Numbered from the stretch's first letter, positions 1 through 19,546 are shown. The stretch is 38,373 bases of DNA from Acanthamoeba sp. SK_2022b (GCA_027943245.1 JANDJZ010000433.1:1-38373); one strand, 5' to 3'. Notes: a model not told the origin generated them from the letters alone. Program-made: numbers and translations.

Positions 1-1335
1 CACGCACCCACGACGCAGCTCTCCTTGACGGCGGGCTCCTTGTCCGTCAAAAACTTGCCGAGCAGGTCCATGGCCTCGGGCGTGGCGATGGCCCCGAGGG
101 CCTCGGCGGCTTCGTGGCGCACCATCGGGTGCTCCTCCAAATTCTGCAGCACCTGTGGGGGGGAGAGTGTCACGGGGGGGGGTGAGCGCGCGCGCGCGCG
201 CAAGCCTGGCGTGGCCAGGAAGGAGACCGGGGGGGGGGGGCGATCGAATCTACCTTGGCCAGAGCGGGAGCAGCGGCCTCGTGCGCCATCTGGCCAAGCA
301 CGTAGCCGATCTCATGTCGCAGCAGGGCGCTGCTGTCAACGAACGCCTCCGCGAGAGCCTTTTGCGCCCAGGCGAGTGTCAGCAGAAGCCAACGTAGTCG
401 ACATAATCGCGATGGTGGTGGTGGTGGTGGTGGTGGTGGTGGTGGTGGTGGTGGTGGTGGTGGTGGTGGTGGTGGTGGTGGTGAACATTGTCGACGTCGA
501 CATGAGTGAGAAGCGCTTACCTGAGCAGCCTCGGGGGTGCCCAGCTCGCGGAGAGCAAACATGGCGCGGTAGCGCTTGAACATCGAGAACGACGTGTTCA
601 TGAGTCGCTGCTTGAGCTCTTGGATCGAACGCTTGGCCGAGGGAGGAGCGGGATCGATCGACATGTGCACCGAGTCGAACGCCTTGCCGCTGTGCTTGAG
701 CTTGTACTTGATGGTGTCGATGGCCAGGCTGCACGTCTCGGCCACCTCGGGCACCGAGTCGTGGCTGTACTGCTCGAGGAGCGGCAGCGATTCTGCCAGG
801 CCGATGGCGCCCAACGCCTCTCCGGCCTGGCGACGCACAAGCAAGCATCGGTTGTGAGATAGAGTGGGAGGGCCGAGGCGAGGCGAGGCGAGGCGAGGAG
901 AGGAGAGGAGAGGAGAGGAGAGTACCTCGTGGCGGACCATGGAGTTCTCCTCCGAGTTGCGCAGAAGGCGCTCGAGGTGGGGCAGAGCGGTGACGTTCTG
1001 CATCTGGCCGAGGCAGTAGGCCACCTCGTGCTTCAGCAACGCCGAGGGGTCGCTGAACGCTGAATGTCCGCGCAGGGCAGAGATGCGGAAATGGCGACGG
1101 TAAGAGGCCAGTTAAAAATCAAATCACGTATGCAAGGTCATGTATGCATAGCAAAAAGGTGGCACGTACATTCGGCCAGGATGGAGATGGCCTCATCACC
1201 GCCAATGTTGCGGAGAGTAAAGACCGACCGGTATCTCTGAGCCATGGTGAGGGAACGATCGAGAAGGGTCTCTCGAATAACCTTCAGTTCCTCCGGTGAT
1301 ACCTGCAGCCTGTGCTCCTCTTCCATGTCGCTCAT
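1..1335 (-). CDS. DOHH: deoxyhypusine hydroxylase (3' end cut off by window)
   Basis: Completes hypusine formation on eIF5A by hydroxylating deoxyhypusine; a HEAT-repeat di-iron enzyme of the cytosol. Start ATG at 1335 ([11 protein letters not shown]). Exons: 1335-1170, 1059-926, 826-521, 358-254 and 152 to the edge; all junctions are GT-AG and stay in phase. The protein shows two symmetrical halves, each with tandem HEAT repeats, and all four His-Glu metal-ligand motifs: [27 protein letters not shown] and [11 protein letters not shown]. About 288 residues are visible, close to the usual family length of about 300, so only the C-terminal tail is missing. It is divergent to the RasGEF gene with 181 bp between the starts. 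Identification is strong from the four HE motifs and repeat layout. Confidence 0.93.
413..483. repeat. (GGT)n microsatellite in DOHH intron 3
   Basis: Uninterrupted trinucleotide run in the intron between the third and fourth DOHH exons. It opens long spurious reading frames (poly-Val, poly-Thr, poly-Pro) on both strands that are not genes. Confidence 0.95.
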
Positions 1336-1516
1336 CTGCTCTACGTCCCGCCTCCTTGTGGCCTTGTGCGCAGAGAAAAGCCCTGGTGAAAGAAATGCTC
1401 AAAGAAATTGGCGGCCTGTCGACGAATAAAGAATTCAGTGCCCAAACTTACATTTCCGCCCAATGGCGGTTTGAGAAACAAAAAAACAAAAAAACAAAAT
1501 AAAAACACAACAGCAG
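1336..1516. promoter_or_regulatory. bidirectional promoter region DOHH / RasGEF
   Basis: The 181 bp between the two divergent start codons must hold the 5' leaders and core promoters of both genes. An A-rich stretch (aaaacaaaaaaacaaaat) lies just before the RasGEF ATG. I see no clear TATA box. Confidence 0.5.
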
Positions 1517-7080
<5,564 letters not shown>

Positions 7081-7284
7081 ACACGTTCTTGTGCACACGC
7101 CTTGAAAAACCGTGTTTTTGGTTTTTTTTTTTTTTTGTTTTTTTTTTGCTCTTTTACTTGTAACTTTTTTTTAATCTTATCTCTCTTTTTTTCGCTCTCA
7201 TCTTGTGGGCCTGGCAAGCTGAGTTGGGGGATGGAGTAGTGCCCACCCACGTTACTTCCCACAAAACCAAGAACAAACAACAAC
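7081..7284. other. RasGEF 3' flank and TAPT1 5' flank
   Basis: The two genes are in tandem. T-runs at 7120-7150 and 7165-7192 follow the RasGEF stop and probably belong to its 3' end. The segment just before the TAPT1 ATG is rich in CA/AAC. No further gene is seen. Confidence 0.5.
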
Positions 7285-8061
7285 ATGTTGGCAAACGAAG
7301 CCGGACTGCGGCCAAACACGTTTCACGCTCAATCGCCATCCACACATGCAGCTCCCTCTGCGCCACCAACGACAAAGGGGCCATCGCTGTTCGGCTCGCT
7401 CGGGTCCTACCTGTGGGAGGAGATTGATGCCGACTACGGGCCTGCCGATCCTGAACAGCGCAAGAAGCAAAACGAAATACACAACTTCTTCCTGGTGCCC
7501 ATAGAGCTGGAAAAGGTTCACCTCCTTTTACTCCTATCCTCTCTCTCTCTCTCTCTCTCGTTTTATTTTTATTTATTTATGATATTATTATTATCCCTGT
7601 GTGCATCTGTCCGCGCCTGATGCCCGCGTGTGTGTGGGTGGGTGGGTGGCGTTGTTGGTCCAGTTCCTGCTCTTTGGGTTCTTTGTGTGTATGGATTGCT
7701 TCGTCTTCACGTTCACCTTCTTCCCCGGCCGCGTTGTGTTGGGTCTGCTTCGCTACCTGCTCAGCTTCCTGCAGCCCACGTACGCCTCTCCCCCCTTGCC
7801 TCGCCGGCGATGCCTGCTCACAGTGGTGGCCTCCGTGGATTGGCGGGCCGTCTCCGCGCATGCGTGTGGTTGCCCACTCCCCCCCCCCCAGGAACGTGGT
7901 CCAGCTGGGCGGAGCGAGATACGACGTCATGCGCGGGGCCATATTCGTGGTGTGCTGCGGCGTGCTCAGCCACGTCGACGTCTCCCTCGTGTACCACTAC
8001 ATCCGTGGCCAATCCATCATCAAGCTCTACGTCATCTACAACGTGCTCGAGGTGCACACAC

Positions 8062-8132
<71 letters not shown>

Positions 8133-8781
8133 CACACACATGCGTGTTGTAGTGGTCGCCGCTCAGACCAGTTGGGGGTGGGTGGGCTGCAGATCTTCGA
8201 CAAGCTGTGCACGGTGTTTGGGCAGGACATCTGGGACGCCCTGTTCCTGCGGGCCGTCTCCGACCCTCGCATCCCGCGCAACGCCGTCCGCCTGGCCCTC
8301 CACTTCGTCGCCGCCCTCGTCTATGTGGATATCCTTTCACCCACCCGCCCACACGCCCACACGCCAAGGCCATGTGCAGTGCGCGCGCGCGCGCTGGAGT
8401 GAATGGGGAGGGGGGGGGCTGCGCGCGTGTGTTCCTTGACTCGCGCGCACTGCTGCACGCGCTGGTGCTGTTCAACCAAATGGTGACCCTCAACGTGGCC
8501 CTCAACTCCGAGTCGGGGCTGCTGATCACGGTGCTGGTGAGCAACCAGTTCATCGAGCTCAAGGGATGCGTCTTCAAGAAGTACTCCAAGGAGAACCTCT
8601 TCCAGATCTCCTGCAGCGGTACTTTCCCCCCCCCTCTCTTACACTGATCCTCCAATGGGCTGCTCATGCGTGTGTGCTCTGTGTGCGTGTGCGCGCGCGC
8701 GTAGATGCTGTCGAGCGCTTCCAGATCTTCGTGTTCATCATCATGAGCTCCCTTCACAACATGAACGACCTCAATTGGGAG

Positions 8782-8847
<66 letters not shown>

Positions 8848-9773
8848 CATGTTTGGGGGGTGATGCGCGCTCGGCTGAGGGCGCCTGTTCCGCGTGGCAG
8901 GTCACGTACGAGTGGGCGACGCAGATGCTGGCGATGATGGGCATGATCTTCCTGAGCGAGCATCTGGTGGACTGGATCAAGCACGCCTTCGTGACCAAGT
9001 TCAACCGCCTCACCCCCGACCTCTACCGCAAGTACCAGGCCATCATCTGCTCCGACATCGTCGCCGCCCGCGCCAAACACGTAACCCCCCACTCCCACTC
9101 CCACTCCCACTCCCACTCCCACTCCCACTCCCACTCCCACTCCCACTCCCACTCCCAGCCCATGGCACGAGGCTGACGTCGATACACGTGTACGTGCAGG
9201 GCGCGTTCGACCACCACTACGCCCTCTCCAGGCGCATAGGCTTCGTATCGATGCCTTTGGCGTGCCTGGTACTCCCCCCCCCCTCCCCGTGCGTGCGCGA
9301 CCTCCGCAGTGGTGGTGGTGGCCGACCGTTGGTTGGTTTGGTTTGGTTTGGTTGTGGGGGGGGGGGCAAGGTGGTGCGGGTGATGGGCCAGGTGATGCCG
9401 CTGGGCGGGTGGTGGGGCGCCCTCATGTTGGCCCTCGCGTGGAGCTGTCTGGTGGCGCTCAAGGCCATCCTCTTCCTCCAGCTCTACGGCCTCGCCCATC
9501 GCATGTACACAAGCAACAAGCTCGCCGAACAGGTTTGTCTTCCTCCTCCTCCTCCTCCTCTGGTCGCATCCCGCTCTGCCCCCCCCCCAACAGGCAAGCC
9601 GCGCAGCACGCGCTGGTTGGACCGGTGGTGCTGGTGTGATGCTGATGATTGGTGGGGTGCAGGAGCAGACACTCACGGCTGTCGACAGGCGAACGGAGGC
9701 CTCCGAGACAGACACAGGAGGAGGGCTCGAGGGAGTGCAGCGCTATTCTCTGCTGAGCGGCAAGGTCCCATGA
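7285..9773 (+). CDS. TAPT1: TAPT1/EMP65-family multi-pass membrane protein
   Basis: Member of the Tapt1 family (human TAPT1, plant POD1, yeast EMP65), ER-resident multi-pass proteins linked to protein quality control and, in animals, skeletal patterning and cilia. The predicted protein is 469 residues. A short Ser/Pro N-terminus is followed by SYLWEEIDADYG, then FTFFPGRVVLGLLR, VVQLGGARYDVMRG, FDKLCTVFGQDIWDAL, the family core VTLNVALNS..GLLITVLVSNQFIELKG, VERFQIFVFIIMS and a C-terminal hydrophobic pair. Exons: 7285-7515, 7664-7779, 7892-8051, 8193-8328, 8451-8618, 8705-8781, 8901-9080, 9200-9268, 9371-9532, 9663-9773. Phases close throughout. The fourth intron is an AT-AC U12-type intron, listed separately. 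The gene is convergent with OGG1, with 74 bp between the stops. Confidence 0.92.
8053..8142. repeat. (CA)n microsatellite in TAPT1 intron 3
   Basis: An AC run of about 88 bp begins only a few bases after the donor GAG|GTGCAC. Confidence 0.95.
8329..8450 (+). other. U12-type AT-AC intron of TAPT1
   Basis: No GT-AG pair closes the frame between VYV and LHALVLFNQ. The intron instead starts with ATATCCTTT (8329-8337), the minor-spliceosome 5' consensus. It carries TTCCTTGAC (8432-8440), matching the U12 branch-site consensus TTCCTTRAC, and ends in AC (8449-8450), 11 nt after the branch adenosine. Splicing GTG G|TG CTG CAC gives FVAALVYVVLHALVLF, which follows the family pattern (animal TAPT1 has YVFLHSLVLF, from memory). 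Confidence 0.93.
8783..8847. repeat. (CA)n microsatellite in TAPT1 intron
   Basis: The AC run starts directly at the donor GAG|GTACACAC, so the repeat forms the first bases of the intron. Confidence 0.95.
9085..9157. repeat. (CCCACT)n hexanucleotide repeat in TAPT1 intron
   Basis: About 12 tandem hexamers directly follow the donor CAC|GTAACC. Confidence 0.95.
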
Positions 9774-9847
9774 CATGTTGTTTTGTTTTGTTGTCAAGGA
9801 AAAAAAACAGAGCTCGGGTTTGTATCATCGCGATGGCGCGCTCGGCG

Positions 9848-12279
<2,432 letters not shown>

Positions 12280-12297
12280 GCCGTCTATTTTGTGTTT

Positions 12298-12362
12298 GTT
12301 TGTTTTTTGTTTTTTGTTTTTGTTTTTGTTTTTGTTTTTGTTTTTGTTTTTGTTTTTGTTGT
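12298..12362. repeat. (TTTTTG)n repeat upstream of OGG1 start
   Basis: Tandem T5G units lie 19 bp upstream of the OGG1 ATG, on the non-coding side. In the OGG1 frame they would read as Lys-Asn repeats, but no start codon supports coding. Confidence 0.9.
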
Positions 12363-12421
12363 TGTATTTTATTTTTGTGTGCAAAGAAGGGCAGAGGCAA
12401 CGTGAAGGCCTGCGTGGTGCC

Positions 12422-13589
12422 CTACTGCTGGGTCTTCTCGTCGTCTTCCTCGTTCTGGCTGCCGGCTTGACCGCCGCCAGCGCCCATCTGGGAGAACATC
12501 TGGCTGAGCTGCGATGGATTCTGCATCAGGTTCTGCGCCCTGCACCGATCGATGATCCAGGTCAGAGCACGTTGGTTGGTTGGTTGATTGATTGATTGGT
12601 TGGCTGTGCGTACATGTTCATGAAGAGGGGGTTGTTGAGGATCTGCGAGAACTGGGGAGAGGACATCATCTGCTGGGCCGCGTTCATGACCTGCGGATTG
12701 CCCAGCAGGTTGTTCAGGTCCGGTGGGGCGTCTGCTCATGACGACAAACGTGCACACACGCGCGCGCATAGAGAGAGGAGGAGGAGGAGGAGGAGGAGCA
12801 GATCATGATCAGCCCTTGCCCGGTTAAAGCTGGGGAGAGAGGCGTCGTAGGGCGGTACCGCCGGAACCGCCGAACATCTGCCTCATGGAGTTCTGGATTT
12901 CGGGGCTGTTCATCATCTGGGCCAAGCCGGCCATGCCGCCGCCTCCCAGCGGGGATGACGCCTGTGCGGAGTGCCCGCCTCGGTGAGACGCGGGGGGGGG
13001 GCAGCTGCTATCACTCGTAGGGGACTTACCGCAGGGGGGGCCGCCTGTGGCGTGCTCTGGGCCAGCTTCTGCTGACACAAGCGCAGGGATTCCTGCGCAG
13101 CTATTCATGCGGACGACGACGACGACGGGAGAGATAAACGCGTGGATAGTGTTGTGTGTGTGTGTGTGTTGTGTGTGTGTGAGCGATGGGGGTTAGCTTT
13201 TCACGTGGGGGGGGGCTGCGAGGGGAGGAGAGGGATCGTACCAGTGTTCTGGGGGTCGATTTCGAGGACCCTCTTGTAGCCCAGGTCGATCGCTTCCGTG
13301 TACTTGCCGAGAGAGAACAGGGAGAAGCTGCACAACACGGAATTGGGGGAGGAGAGGAGAGAAGAGAAGAGGGGAGAAAGAAAGGAAGAGAGAGAGACGA
13401 ATCAGAAGAGAGACCTCTCGACCGCGACGGAGATGGGGAGGACGAGAGGGGCGGATAAGGCTGAGACGTACCCGAGGCGAGAGTAGGCCTTGAGGTATTT
13501 GGAGTCGAGCTCGATGGCGCGCTTGCAGTCGAGAATGGCGTTTTCGTGCTGCTGCAGCGTGCTATGGGCTGCGGCTCTGCATCGGAGAA

Positions 13590-13637
<48 letters not shown>

Positions 13638-14748
13638 ACACACACACACACACACACGTCAAAGACGATCAGCAGAGCAGACCTGAGGGGAGGGGAGAAT
13701 CATCTGGTGCTTTGTCTACACACTACCACCCACGCGCACCTGTTGCCGTAGTAAACGGCGTTGTTGGGGTTCAGCGCGATGGCCTTGTTGTAGAGCTCGA
13801 TGGCTTCAGCCGGCTGGCCCGCGGACAGCTTCTCGTTGCCTGCGCCGGACACCATGATGAGACACAAAACGACGAACTACGAACCACGAACGATGACCAG
13901 CAGTGGCGCGCGTCGTACCGAGGGCCTTGAACTTCTCGGCCTCCTGCAGCTGCGCGGCAGGGTCCACGGTAGGGGCAGCGGGAGCGGTGGTCTGTGTGGT
14001 GCTGCTGCTGTACTGGCTGAGGAACCGCTGCTTGGCCAGATTGTACCGGTCCTGATACTCTGTTGTAGTACACCAGCCAGCCAAGCAAGCAAGCAGTCGA
14101 GTCAGGAGGAGCGCTCAGTAATGAACGACGAGCGACGGCTACAGGCCGACGTACCAGCGGTGCCCTTTGTCAGCCCGGTGAAGAACCCCTTGCCCTCGAG
14201 CACGCTAAGGAAGGTCTGGAACTTGCCCTCGATCTCCTTAGGCACCTCTTGGCCTGGAGATCGGTCAGCACATCAGTACTACTTACTTGCAGCGGCCATT
14301 TGTGGTACGATTTAGTTTATGAGATGGAATGGCGTACCCGTGGCAGCGGGCTTGGGAGCCTCGGCAGCAGCTGCCTGCTGTTGCTGCTACAAAAGCGTCA
14401 AATGAGACCACATGAAAGCAAATGTCAGCCACAGAACAGCGCGCTTGGTGATTACGGATCAACGTGAAATACACGCAAAGCAAAGCGATTTCGTACCTGG
14501 GCAAGATGGAGAAGGCCGTAGTTGTAGATGTCGGTCAGCTGGAAGGGCACAGCGTACTGGCTCTGATGTTCGGCATTGGAAGCGTCCACGCCGAAAGCCG
14601 AGGAGATGCACTGCACGGCCACCTCCAATCCCTCCTTGTCGAGCCCAGCCGGTGCAGCAGCACCCCCCTGAGCCAAGCCGTTCAGGTACTGGATGATCGA
14701 AAAGACCACTCGCTTGTGCATCAAATCCAGGTCCTTGGGCGCGTCCAT
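12422..14748 (-). CDS. SGTA: small glutamine-rich TPR co-chaperone (SGT/SGTA)
   Basis: Co-chaperone that captures tail-anchored and mislocalised membrane proteins and links Hsp70/Hsp90 to the GET/BAG6 pathway in the cytosol. Eleven exons give 413 residues: 14748-14497, 14386-14338, 14253-14155, 14059-13919, 13839-13740, 13576-13472, 13327-13242, 13100-13030, 12961-12859, 12731-12614, 12539-12422. The N-terminal dimerisation domain (VVFSIIQYLNGLA) is followed by a Gln/Ala linker and a three-repeat TPR block. The TPR block contains NEKLSAGQPAEAIELYNKAI, NPNNAVYYGNRAAAHS and YLKAYSRLGFSLFSLGKYTE. The C-terminal STI1-like region is Met/Gln/Asn-rich (NNPLFMNMAQNLMQNPSQ). An insertion of about 90 residues between the dimerisation and TPR domains (exons 2-4) is longer than I recall for animals. 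The start is the first ATG of the conserved domain. Confidence 0.93.
13595..13657. repeat. (CA)n microsatellite in SGT intron
   Basis: CA run with one CC interruption, about 20 bp from the acceptor of SGT exon 6 in the sense direction. Confidence 0.95.
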
Positions 14749-14962
14749 CTCTCTCGCAATTTGCTTGCTACACAATCGACACGGCTCAATCGTTGTGTGT
14801 CCGTGGTGATTCTCTTAAGGTGGCGGTCCCGGTGGCGGTGACGTCTGCGCCACGCCACCAAGGAGGACAAGAACCGAACAAAAAGGGGAGAGTCTCATGT
14901 TCGGTAAACAGTGCCGCGAAGAAGGTGAGGTGGAGAGAGACAGGAAGAGAGGGGGGGGCGTC
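14749..14962. other. intergenic: SGT 5' flank and exchanger 3' flank
   Basis: Same-strand neighbours. The segment must hold the SGT promoter and the exchanger 3' end. It contains short G and C runs but no recognisable feature. Confidence 0.4.
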
Positions 14963-16540
14963 TTAGCCGGCCACGATCTGTTGGAGCTCCTCCTCGGCGG
15001 CGCTGCCGTTGAGGAAGTACTGCACGAGTCCGCAGAGGACAAAGAGGGCGAAGAGGGCGGCGCCGTGGCGGTGCGTCTGGTGCTGGAAGGCGAAGCCGAT
15101 GGCGGCGGCCACGAACGCGCACACGGAGATCAGGCACAGGCTGATGGTGTAGTTGGGCGCCTCCCACACGAAGCCCTTCCTCACGCCGTAGAAGCAGAAA
15201 ATCTGTTGCGCAGCACACACACGACAACAACGCACAGTCAGAGACGACAACGACGACGACGACAGCGTGAAGAGCGCGAGTAGTGGGTGGTAGTAGTAGT
15301 AGTAGTAGTACCGCGCACAGGAGGGTGGTCTTGGAGAGGGTGCCGCCGACGAGGTTGCTGAAGGCGACGTTGATGCTCTGAGGGTGGCCCTTGCGTGACA
15401 GAGAGATACTCTCCAGAATTTCGGGTGCCTCGGAGGCGATCGGGGCCAAGAAGAAGGCGAGCAGGGTCGGGCTGACCTGTTGTCACCACCACCACCACCG
15501 CCGCCGCCGCCGCCGCCGCCGCGCGAGAGAGAGAGAGAGCAGCAGCAGCAGCAGCAGCAGTCATCGTCTCGGGTCAGTGTCGGGGTGGGCAGACACATTG
15601 CTAGTGGGCGGGGAGAGAGAGAGAGAGAGAGAGAGAACGTACGTGCATAGCGGAGGCGGCAGCGACGACGGACTGAATGAAGGGATTAGAGAAGAGGAAG
15701 ATCATGACGCCGCCCACGCAGAGGTAGATGACCCCCTTCACTGTGGACTCCTCCTCCTCGTCGTCCTCTTCGACTGGTCGCATGGCACGGCGGTCAGTGC
15801 CCAACTTTTGGGGGAGAGGAGAGGAGAGGTCAAGAGAGGGAGGGGGGGGGCGTACTGACGGCCTCGATGTCGTCGTCCTTGGACTCCTCGGGGCGCGAGG
15901 GCTCGCCTCGCTGCAGGGAGTAGCCGAGGAACCCGAGGTAGAACAGCACGCCCAGCACCGCGCTGAAGAGGTTGAAGCCCATGACCATGATGGTGCCGGG
16001 GACCACCACCGACGCGCCGAGAATGTAGCACTGCTGCTTCACCTGTTGGAGTTGTCTTACGAATGAGCTACTACTACACGCTACACGCTACACGAACCGG
16101 AACACGAGCACGCCACGACACGCCTCGCGGTGGAAGCGTCCTCTGTAGCATACCGATTGTTGCAGGAACACCTTGCCAGACTTGCGGGCTCGAGCACCGA
16201 TCCACAAGCAGGCGCCAAGCGCGATGGTGCACACGACTGTGTGGCGTGGAAAGACGAATTATGAGAACGGGCCGCAACAATAATCGAGAGGTTTGGTCGC
16301 ACCGATGGAGCTGCCAGAAACGGCGCCCACGGCAAATCGGGGGTTGTCGCTCTCGAGGGCGGTGATGAAGAAGATGGTCTCGGGAGCAGTGTTGAGCCAG
16401 GCGATGACAAGTCCACCCACGATGGAAGCGTCGTACTTCTTGCCCAAAATCTCACCACCCTCACCCACGCACCAAGACGCCACCACGAGTAGCGCGAAAG
16501 TGGTCACCCCCACGAATATCGTGTACAAATCGGGCAACAT
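14963..16540 (-). CDS. sodium/calcium (cation/Ca2+) exchanger family protein
   Basis: Multi-pass cation antiporter of the CaCA superfamily, 347 residues, six exons: 16540-16303, 16236-16154, 16042-15856, 15773-15643, 15476-15312, 15202-14963. It has the two inverted alpha repeats of the family. Alpha-1 includes GLVIAWLNTAPETIFF and AVGAVSGSSIG. Alpha-2 includes LLAFFLAPIASEAPEILES and AFSNLVGGTLSKT. Both keep the acidic PE pair used for cation binding. Between them is an acidic cytosolic loop (KDDDIEAV, then EEDDEEEES), much shorter than the regulatory loop of animal NCX. About nine to ten hydrophobic segments are visible. The ion preference (Na+/Ca2+ or H+/Ca2+) cannot be read from the sequence. 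It is divergent to S1P lyase, with 278 bp between starts. Confidence 0.85.
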
Positions 16541-16818
16541 CTCCCTCTCTTTTCCTCTTTACTCCTCGATTAAAGGCGAATGAAGAAGGCAAAAATCTGG
16601 ATGCGGTGGGTCCAGAAGATGCCGGCGCTTGTGGGGACGTGGCGAAACAAATAATTTAAAAAAATGAAATAAAAACCCAACAAAGTCCGGGGCAACTAAA
16701 GGCCTGGCTCTGCAACATTCCTGCACACATGCGACTGACGGGGATGGCACGAGGGAGTTCTGTGCCGTGGTTAAAAAACCCACCTATGCGCTCTTTCTCT
16801 GCCCGATAAAACATAAAC
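16541..16818. promoter_or_regulatory. bidirectional promoter region exchanger / S1P lyase
   Basis: 278 bp separate the two divergent ATGs. An A/T-rich element (aataatttaaaaaaatgaaataaaa, 16648-16672) and a gataaaa sequence just before the S1P lyase start are the only core-promoter-like elements I see. Confidence 0.45.
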
Positions 16819-18912
16819 ATGGACCTCCTGCTGCTCGAGCACGCCATCGTTGCCATCGTCTTCATATGGCTCATCAACAAGGCCTTGTCTCTTGGCTTCC
16901 AAGGTGCCTTTCCTTGCCAGTGTAAACAGAGAGCTTTATTATTAGTTCTATATCAGGTAATTATATATTCGAAAAAAATGAATAAGCAATACACCATATG
17001 TTGCGGTAGGTGTGAAGGACGCTCTGTTGGTGGGGGTCATCAAGGGCCTGTCGGCGGTGCCCGGCGTGAAGGGCAAGATCGAGCAGGAGAACCAGAAGAT
17101 CGTTGAGAAGATTGAGGTGATGGTCAAGAACAAGGACCTGGACGAGCTGGCCAGCCAGCGCAACCTCACCTTCACCCGCATCCCTGCTCAGGGACTCGAC
17201 TCCGCATCGCTTCTCTCAGCTATGCGCGCCATGCGCGGCGACAACATCGAGAAGGCCTACGCCACCGGCAAGGTGATTCACTTGACTCTCTCCCCCCCCC
17301 AACAGACATCACCGGCCGCAGGCCAAGTGTGAGCACGCGCGCGCGTGATGGCGCATGGGCAACAGATGGTCGCTTACCGCGTAACGCGTGGCCACTTGCC
17401 ACGTCATCACTGGACAGGGGTTTGGCGGGATTTACATCGACCTGAAGGGCCACGAGGAGACGCAGCATCAGGTGTTCGGCCTGTTTGCCGACAGCAACGC
17501 GCTGTACCCGGACCTCTTCCCCGCCCTGCGCAAGTTCGAAGCCGAGGTCGTGCGGATGGCCTGCACCATGCTCGCCGGTGACGACCGCGTACGCTTCAAC
17601 GTCGCACGCGCGTGTCCTGCGCGCGCAGGTTGTGCGCGAAGCCTCTCCACTCATTGCGGCAATGCACATCCAGACGTGCGGCACGATGACCTCGGGAGGC
17701 ACCGAGAGCATCCTGATGGCCGTCAAGGCCTACCGCGAGAGGGCCAGAGGGAGGAACCCGGCCATCAAACCACAGATGTATCGGCACACCGGCTAGCCCC
17801 CCCCCCCACTCCAAGCACGACTCACTCTCTGCCCCTCCCCCACACCACGACGAGCACAGGATTGTCCCGGTTTCTGCCCACGCCGCGTTCGCCAAGGCCG
17901 CGCACTACTTTGACGTGGAGCTGGTGGTGGTACCGGTCGACAAGGTCACCATGGAAGTTGATCTCGCCGCCGTCAGGAAGGCCGTCAACCCACACGTGAT
18001 CATGGTGCGGCATGCCTTTTCGTTTTCTTTTTTTATTTATAATTTATAATTTATTGTTTATTATTACTCTTATTAACCCGTGCGGTGGTGGTTTAGATGG
18101 TGGGGTCAGCGCCTGGCTACCCGCACGGCGTGATAGACAACATCGAGCAGTTGAGCAAGATCGCGCTGGAGCACGACATCGGCCTGCACGTCGACGGCTG
18201 CCTGGGCGGCTTCCTCCTGCCCTGGCTCCAGAAGCTCGGTGCGTCCTTGTCCTACGTCATCGAATTCCATTGGATCACTGGAAAGTGAAGACAACTGAAC
18301 GCCAATGCCTTCACCCCCACCACCACCATCACCACCACCCGCGCACTCAGGCCACATTTCGAAGAGGTTCGACTTCTCGGTGCCTGGCGTGACCTCGATC
18401 TCCTGCGATATCCACAAGTACGGGTACAGCGCGAAGGTGCTCGCCCGCCAATGGCCACGACCACGCCGTGTGGTCGTAATTGTCGCAATGGCAAATGACT
18501 CCTCTGCCAGGCAACCAATCATAACGCGTCGTTGTGGTTGTGGATGTTTTGCATATCAGGGCGCGTCTGTCATTTGCTATCGCAACAAGGAGCTGCTCCT
18601 CAACCAGTTCTTCACCTACACCGAGTGGTCCGGCGGGCTCTACTGCTCTCCGTCGGCGGCCGGCAGCAGGCCCGGAGGACTCAGTACGCTACCCCGCCAT
18701 TCACTTCCCTGTGCCTGTCGTCGTCGTCGTCGTGGTCGCCGTCCGTGGCTTTGACATGTGGGACACGCGTGTCATGGCTGCACACGCTCAGTTGCGACTG
18801 CGTGGGCGTCGCTGGTGAGTCTCGGCGAAGAGGGATACCTCAAGGCCGCCCAAAACATTCAGGAGACCTTCGACGTCCTCGTCAACGGGTGCCCCCCCCT
18901 CCCCAATCTGTG

Positions 18913-18996
<84 letters not shown>

Positions 18997-19286
18997 AAGC
19001 GAGGCCTGTGGTTGATAGGAAGGTGAACTTGGTGGTGCCATGGCATGGCGACAGAATCAAGAGCCTGCCGGACGTGGAGCTGGTGGGCGCGCCCGAGGCG
19101 TGCGCCATAGCCTTCGGGTCGTCCACGCTGGACATATTCAAGGTGGCGGACGCCATGCGCAACCGGGGCTGGAACAACATCGCCTGCATGCAGAAGCCCG
19201 TCTGCCTCCACATCCCCGTCGCCATGCGCGAGAGCTTCAACCGGTACACCCGGCGTTGCCTTACCATGGCACTACACGTAGTATTT

Positions 19287-19317
<31 letters not shown>

Positions 19318-19546
19318 TACTTTTTTATTGCTATGCATGTAGAGCTGGCACTCACTCGCAACACGCACTGAATGCAGGGATGCGTTCCTCGCCGACCTGA
19401 GGGATTCAGTCGACGAGGTGCGCAGTCACCCGGAGAGGTTCAAGGACGGGATGGCTCCGGTGTACGGGATGGCGGCGACCATGCCCGACCGCAGCCTCGT
19501 CTCGCAGCTCCTCACCAGCTACACCGAGGCCCTCCTCAAAGTGTGA
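16819..19546 (+). CDS. SGPL1: sphingosine-1-phosphate lyase
   Basis: PLP enzyme of the ER membrane that cleaves sphingosine-1-phosphate (or phytosphingosine-1-phosphate) to a long-chain aldehyde and phosphoethanolamine, the exit step of sphingolipid breakdown. Eleven exons give 539 residues: 16819-16903, 17010-17272, 17418-17588, 17629-17777, 17860-18004, 18097-18238, 18351-18436, 18560-18683, 18792-18888, 19055-19243, 19378-19546. There is an N-terminal membrane anchor (residues 7-27, AIVAIVFIWLINKA). The fold-type I core has TSGGTESI, GLHVDGCLGG and the PLP-lysine motif SCDIHKYGYSAKG, with the Schiff-base Lys at about residue 341. The C-terminus shows VYGMAATMPDRSLV. Length and motif order match the animal and yeast lyase; glutamate decarboxylase is excluded by the HKYGY motif. 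Confidence 0.95.
18915..18995. repeat. (CA)n microsatellite in S1P lyase intron
   Basis: CA run of about 80 bp in the intron between exons 9 and 10. It sits after a C-run that follows the donor GG|GTGCCCCCCC. Confidence 0.95.
19283..19318. repeat. (TTTA)n tetranucleotide repeat in S1P lyase intron
   Basis: About nine tandem TTTA units near the donor of the last intron. Confidence 0.9.

Noticed and set aside
336..848. Long open frames through the GGT repeat on both strands
   Set aside because: They exist because the trinucleotide repeat lacks stops. The repeat is inside a DOHH intron bounded by good splice sites that join conserved HEAT repeats.
7630..8850. Large His-Thr and Val-Cys frames in the TAPT1 region
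   Set aside because: They come from the CA repeat in introns and do not match the protein family.
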